The notes beneath the pieces are model-generated. The model saw only the letters and a list, made by a program, of their open reading frames with translations. It ran no database searches and was not told the origin of the DNA. The translations under genes were made by a program, and so were the position numbers. From assembly GCA_902491915.1 (NCBI GenBank), contig CABUJL010000069.1, positions 1-10,225 of the forward strand: a DNA stretch of 10,225 nt, in the 5' to 3' direction. The DNA comes from an uncultured Collinsella sp. Its GTDB lineage: Bacteria > Actinomycetota > Coriobacteriia > Coriobacteriales > Coriobacteriaceae. Of this stretch, positions 7,007 to 10,225 are shown piece after piece. Position 1 is the first letter of the stretch. Each line of letters starts with the position of its first letter.

Positions 7007-8970
7007 GTGAGGTTCAGGCGCTGGTGGAGTGTCCCGTTATCGTTGGCACGGCGGGCCACGTCGACCACGGTAAGTCGGCACTGATCGAGGCACTGACCGG
7101 CAAGAATCCCGACCGTCTGGTGGTTGAGCGCCGTCGCGGTATGACCGTGGAGCTGGGCTTTGGCGAGCTGGCGCTGCCGAGCGGCAAGATCGTTGGCCTG
7201 GTCGACGTGCCGGGCCACGCGCATTACTTGTGCGCCATGGTGCAGGGCGCCACGGGTATCGACGTGGGCGTGCTGGTGGTTTCGGCCGTCGAGGGCGTAA
7301 TGCCGCAGACCCGCGAGCACGTGCATGTGCTGGAGCTGTTGGGCGTTACGCATATGGTGGTCGCGCTGACGATGTGCGACTTGGCCGATAGTGAAATGAT
7401 TGAGCTGGCCGAGCTCGACGTGGACGATTTTCTTTCGGATACCGTGTTTGCCGACGCGCCGATCGTGCCTGTGTCGTCCAAGACCGGCGCGGGAATCGAT
7501 GACCTGCTGGCTGCGCTCGACGAGCAGGTTGCCGCTTGCTGGGGCGCCTGCCGTGCCCGTGCCGAGCTCACCGATGCCGCACCGCGACTGCCCATCGACC
7601 GCTGCTTTACGATCAAGGGCGCCGGTACCGTGGTGACGGGTACGTTGCACGATGCGCCCGTCGCGGTGGGGGATGAGCTCGTCGCGCTGCCGTCGCGTAC
7701 GGTCTGCCGTGTCCGCGGGATTCAGGTGCATGGCGATACGCCGCGCGCGCTGCCTGGGCAACGCGTGGCGCTCAACCTGGTTGGTGACGGTGTCGCGGCG
7801 CTTGACCGTGGCGAGATGCTGGGCGTGGCGGACCGCTTTGGTCAGACGTTGCGCTTTATGATGACGTTCACTTACTTGGGTCGCGAGGGAGCCAAGCCGC
7901 GTGTGCTCGAGTCGGGTGCGCGTGTGCACGTGATGGCAGGCACAGCCGAGGTTGTCGGCCGCATCATGTTCATGGAGGGCGAGGCCCCCATGGCGGTGGG
8001 CGAGACCCGTACCGTACAGGTGCGCTTGGAGGAGCCGCTGCCGCTGCGCGCCGGAGACCATGCCGTGGTGCTGTCGTATTCGCCCGTTATGCTCATTGGC
8101 GGCGGGCGTGTGCTGCTTTCGCGTTGCCGTCGTTCGCGCGAGCTTGCCGAAGGAGAGCGTGCGCTGTATGTGGCGCTTGAGGCCGGCGATATCGCGGGCG
8201 GTGTGGGCGCTTGGCTGGCGCTGCAGACGCTGCCGGTTACGACGGTTGATGTTGCCGAGGCTTTGGATCTTCGTGTTGGCGAGGCCGATGCCGCACTGCG
8301 CGGATTGGTGGCGCAGGGCTCCGTTCGCAAGCTTGCCGCGGGCGATGCGGGCCTCTTGGCGGACGCCGTGGTGCTCGACGCCGCGATGGATGCACTGGCG
8401 GCGACCCTGTCAGCCATGCACGCGGCGGCTCCCAAGGAGACGGGCTTTACGCCCGGCGCCGTTGCCCATGCTGCGTGGCCTGCCGCTGATGAAGGCGTTG
8501 CCGCGGCTCTGATTGCCGAGGGCTGCTCGCGTGGCGTGTGCGCCGCCGAGGGCGCCGAGGTGTTCGACCCGCACTCCGCTGCCGCCGCGGCGCGTGTGGT
8601 GCGCGAGGCCTGCGAACGTATCGTTGCCTTGCTGGACGAAGCCGGCCTGGATGCACCGGCGCTGCCCGAGGTGGGCGAACAACTGCAGCTCGGTCGCGAC
8701 ACCATGACGCGTGCCCTGCGCGAGCTTTCGCTCAATCGCTCGATCGTTAAGGTCGAGCGCGACGTTGCCCTGTCCGCTGCCGCCGAGTCCCATGCGCGTG
8801 AGCTTGTCGCCGCCGCCATAGAGGCAGCCGGCGGCGCTGCCACCACGAGCGTGCTGCGCGAGGCCCTGGGTGTGTCGCGCAAACGCGCCATCAGCATCTT
8901 GGAGCACCTAGATGCCGTGCGCTTTACGGTGCTCGACAAGGATGCCGGCGGCCTGCGCTCCCTGCGCTAG
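7003..8970 (+). CDS. selB: Selenocysteine-specific elongation factor SelB
   Basis: This 655-residue GTPase delivers Sec-tRNA(Sec) to ribosomes stalled at an in-frame UGA followed by a SECIS hairpin. The order is: GTPase domain (about 1-180), EF-Tu-like domains 2 and 3 (about 197-375, with FTIKGAGTVVTGT and SYSPVMLIGGG) and a C-terminal region of winged-helix repeats (about 385-655) that binds SECIS RNA. G1 is GHVDHGKS (18-25), G3 is DVPGH (68-72) and the G5-like SSK is 158-160. The G4 motif reads TMCD (123-126) where [NT]KxD is expected, so its lysine is missing. G2 reads RRGMT, where RGIT is usual. The DVPGH motif is followed by AHYL, where E. coli SelB has EKFL. It is slightly longer than E. 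coli SelB (614 residues). The start overlaps the selA stop; ribosome-site strength is modest (AAGG, 6989-6992), consistent with coupling. selC follows 36 bases after its TAG. Confidence 0.95.
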   Translation: MSEVQALVECPVIVGTAGHVDHGKSALIEALTGKNPDRLVVERRRGMTVELGFGELALPSGKIVGLVDVPGHAHYLCAMVQGATGIDVGVLVVSAVEGVMPQTREHVHVLELLGVTHMVVALTMCDLADSEMIELAELDVDDFLSDTVFADAPIVPVSSKTGAGIDDLLAALDEQVAACWGACRARAELTDAAPRLPIDRCFTIKGAGTVVTGTLHDAPVAVGDELVALPSRTVCRVRGIQVHGDTPRALPGQRVALNLVGDGVAALDRGEMLGVADRFGQTLRFMMTFTYLGREGAKPRVLESGARVHVMAGTAEVVGRIMFMEGEAPMAVGETRTVQVRLEEPLPLRAGDHAVVLSYSPVMLIGGGRVLLSRCRRSRELAEGERALYVALEAGDIAGGVGAWLALQTLPVTTVDVAEALDLRVGEADAALRGLVAQGSVRKLAAGDAGLLADAVVLDAAMDALAATLSAMHAAAPKETGFTPGAVAHAAWPAADEGVAAALIAEGCSRGVCAAEGAEVFDPHSAAAAARVVREACERIVALLDEAGLDAPALPEVGEQLQLGRDTMTRALRELSLNRSIVKVERDVALSAAAESHARELVAAAIEAAGGAATTSVLREALGVSRKRAISILEHLDAVRFTVLDKDAGGLRSLR

Positions 8971-8988
8971 ATTGGCTGCTCGGTTTGG

Positions 8989-8994
8989 TAAAAT
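8989..8994 (+). promoter_or_regulatory. Possible -10 element for selC
   Basis: TAAAAT lies 13 bases before the mature 5' end of the Sec tRNA, a plausible distance for a short leader. No good -35 box sits 16-18 bases upstream; the nearest candidate, TTGGCT at 8972-8977, is only 11 bases away. selC could equally be processed from a selAB-selC transcript. Confidence 0.3.
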
Positions 8995-9006
8995 ACCGCC
9001 GCACTT

Positions 9007-9103
9007 GGGAACGGATGGGCTCCGGTGGGCTCCGCGGTCCTCAAAACCGTTGCGAGGCGTGCAAAACGTCTTGGATGTGTTCGATTCACATACGTTCCCG
9101 CCA
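9007..9103 (+). tRNA. selC: Selenocysteine tRNA, anticodon UCA
   Basis: The 97-base sequence (encoded CCA at 9101-9103 included) folds as a bacterial tRNA(Sec). The acceptor pairs GGGAACG (9007-9013) with CGTTCCC (9093-9099), followed by discriminator G9100. An eighth pair would be a G9014/A9092 mismatch. The 6-bp D stem (9017-9022 with 9027-9032) encloses a CGGT loop, typical of tRNA(Sec). The anticodon stem is 9034-9038 with 9046-9050 (first pair G-U). Its seven-base loop CCTCAAA has UCA at 9041-9043. The long variable arm is an 8-bp stem (CGAGGCGT 9053-9060 with ACGTCTTG 9066-9073). The T arm is ATGTG/CACAT with loop TTCGATT. Position 33 is C (9040) where U is almost universal. Adjacency to selAB supports the call, as do the length and the shape. 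Confidence 0.95.
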
Positions 9104-9111
9104 TACGCTAC

Positions 9112-9167
9112 CAGCGCTTTTGTGCTCGCGGTCTTGCTGCGTGCCGCAAAGGCGCTGTTTTGTTTTT
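9112..9167 (+). terminator. Intrinsic terminator after selC
   Basis: CAGCGCTTTTG (9112-9122) pairs with CAAAGGCGCTG (9147-9157) in an 11-bp stem containing one U-G pair. A T-rich run, TTTTGTTTTT (9158-9167), follows directly. The 24-base loop can fold a little internally. It starts eight bases after the tRNA CCA end, so it should end the selC transcript. mobA would then need its own promoter or readthrough. The remaining 91 bases to mobA show no clear promoter. Confidence 0.87.
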
Positions 9168-9258
9168 GCGTGGGTTTGCCGTGCCGCCCGCTTTATCGGC
9201 GACGGTATCTGGCTTCGTGTGTCGGGTTTCGAGCATGCCGATGGAGGTGTTTTGCCGT

Positions 9259-9891
9259 ATGACTACCGTAAGACGGGTCGATCTTTCTTGCGTCGTCCAA
9301 GCGGGCGGGCTGTCCTCACGCATGGGCCGCGATAAGGCGCGCATGACGTTTTGCGGCGAACCGCTCATCGAGCGCGTGCTGGGTCGGCTGGCGCCAGTTG
9401 CCGGCGAGTTGGTCGTGACGACTTCGCGTCCCAGCGAGCTTGCCTATCTTGAGGAGCACGCGTTTGGCGGCCTGGTGCCGCGAATAGTGCCGGACCTTGA
9501 GGGGTCGGCGGGTGCCATGCGCGGCATCGCGAGCTCGTTGGCTGCGGCCCGATTGCCGCTCGTGGCGATCGTCGCCTGCGATATGCCGTTTGTCTCACCG
9601 GAACTCATCGGCGCGCTTGCCGATCGTTTTGAGGCCGAGGCGATCGACGTGTGCGTGCCACGCGAGGAGCAAGGGATTGAGCCGCTTTGCGCCGTCTGGC
9701 GCCGTGACGCTTGTGCGCCGGTTGCCCAAGAGCTGCTTGCCTGCGACCGCCAGCGCATTCGCTGCCTGATCAATCGCGTTCAGGCCGGTTATATGGATGA
9801 GCCGCAGATCGTTAAGGCCGCGGGCTCGACGCTCTGCTTCGAGAACGTCAATACGCCCGAGGAGTTTGCTGCGGCCGAGTTACTTGCCTAG
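9259..9891 (+). CDS. mobA: Molybdenum cofactor guanylyltransferase MobA
   Basis: This 210-residue cytoplasmic enzyme should join GMP from GTP to Mo-molybdopterin, giving the MGD/bis-MGD cofactor used by DMSO-reductase-family enzymes such as formate dehydrogenase and the oxidoreductase encoded upstream. The N-terminal nucleotide-binding signature is QAGGLSSRMGRDKA (residues 14-27), followed by CGEPLIERVL. The metal-binding aspartate block is ACDMPFVSPELI (Asp108). EPLCAVWR and the C-terminal NVNTPEEF block are also standard. The middle motif reads GSAGAMRGI where GPL(A/G)G is usual in the family, a small divergence. The ATG at 9259 was chosen because GGAGG lies at 9244-9248 and the product then matches the family's length. 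The in-frame ATG at 9025 would run through the Sec tRNA. The last 16 bases before the next gene hold GGAG (9898-9901), so the two are probably co-transcribed. Confidence 0.93.
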   Translation: MTTVRRVDLSCVVQAGGLSSRMGRDKARMTFCGEPLIERVLGRLAPVAGELVVTTSRPSELAYLEEHAFGGLVPRIVPDLEGSAGAMRGIASSLAAARLPLVAIVACDMPFVSPELIGALADRFEAEAIDVCVPREEQGIEPLCAVWRRDACAPVAQELLACDRQRIRCLINRVQAGYMDEPQIVKAAGSTLCFENVNTPEEFAAAELLA

Positions 9892-9906
9892 ACGATTGGA
9901 GTTGCC

Positions 9907-10225
9907 ATGTCTCACGATATTTGTCCCGACACGGGAGAGCCTTGCACTTGCGATGGTTCCGAGCCCTGTACCTGCGGCTGCGGTGGCTGTGGACATACTG
10001 AGGAAGAGGAAGCGGCCGCCGCGGCGTATCGTGAGGCGCACCGCGAAGGCCCGTCCGGTGATGCCCTCGACCACGAGCGCAAGATTATCGTGTCGTTCGA
10101 CAGCACCTTCGATGTGATGGAGTGCGAGCAGCTGTGCCTGGATGCCGGTGTGCCCGGGCGCATCATGCCGCTGCCGGGCTCCATTACCGCAGGTTGCGGC
10201 CTGTGCTGGGCCATGCCGTTCTCGG
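9907..10225 (+). CDS. DUF3343 (putative Se/S carrier-like) protein with Cys-rich N-terminus (3' partial)
   Basis: The reading frame starts at ATG 9907 behind GGAG (9898-9901) and runs open to the window's end, giving 106 residues. Residues about 57-106 resemble the DUF3343 family: a KIIVSFDSTFDVMECEQ strand-helix segment, then GVPGRIMPLPGSITAGCGLC, which matches the family's pattern of a proline-rich turn followed by a conserved Cys-Gly (Cys97 and Cys100). Members are annotated as putative Se/S carrier-like proteins and often sit beside selenium genes; the biochemical role is not established. The N-terminus is unusual, with seven cysteines in 28 residues (6, 13, 15, 21, 23, 25, 28), including a duplicated EPCTC, then His30 and an acidic Glu/Ala stretch. 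This suggests a metal- or selenium-binding extension, which is inference. Its position after selABC and mobA fits a role in Se or cofactor-sulfur handling. The end of the gene is not seen. Confidence 0.75.
   Translation, partial: MSHDICPDTGEPCTCDGSEPCTCGCGGCGHTEEEEAAAAAYREAHREGPSGDALDHERKIIVSFDSTFDVMECEQLCLDAGVPGRIMPLPGSITAGCGLCWAMPFS

Noticed and set aside
9025..9258. Extended mobA start at ATG 9025
   Set aside because: It would translate through the Sec tRNA and its terminator; ATG 9259 has GGAGG at proper spacing and gives the normal family length.

Overview
The window comes from a high-GC, densely packed bacterial chromosome with all genes on the plus strand. It most resembles an anaerobic actinobacterium of the Coriobacteriia (Collinsella-like). 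That placement is inferred from GC content, codon use and gene content; no species can be read from the sequence. Both ends cut through genes.

Positions 1-3256 are the distal end of a formate hydrogenlyase (group 4 [NiFe] hydrogenase) operon in the E. coli hyc order: hycF (5' partial), hycG, hycH, hycI, then a FocA-type formate channel. Stops and starts abut or overlap by one base, with a purine-rich ribosome site before each gene. The large hydrogenase subunit, membrane subunits and formate dehydrogenase would lie upstream. A GC-rich hairpin (3279-3309) follows the channel gene.

Positions 3379-5496 encode a 705-residue cytoplasmic molybdopterin/[4Fe-4S] oxidoreductase with a Cys (TGC) at the likely metal-ligand position. 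It has no Tat signal and no partner subunit beside it. Its substrate is not clear.

Positions 5549-9103 hold a complete tRNA-dependent selenocysteine-making and decoding set except for selD: selA, selB (overlapping in ATGA) and the selenocysteine tRNA gene selC with anticodon UCA. A strong intrinsic terminator (9112-9167) follows selC. Next come mobA (molybdenum cofactor guanylyltransferase) and the start of a DUF3343 (putative Se/S carrier-like) protein with an unusual cysteine-rich N-terminus.

Together the genes describe one physiological theme: formate is taken up or released, oxidised by Mo/Se enzymes, and the electrons go to protons. The Sec machinery and MobA supply selenocysteine and bis-MGD cofactor for such enzymes. 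No selenoprotein gene is visible in the window. The main oddities are a C at tRNA position 33, a degenerate G4 motif in SelB, the orphan molybdoenzyme, the Cys-rich DUF3343 protein and the rarity of TGA stops. No mobile elements, CRISPR arrays or phage genes are present.
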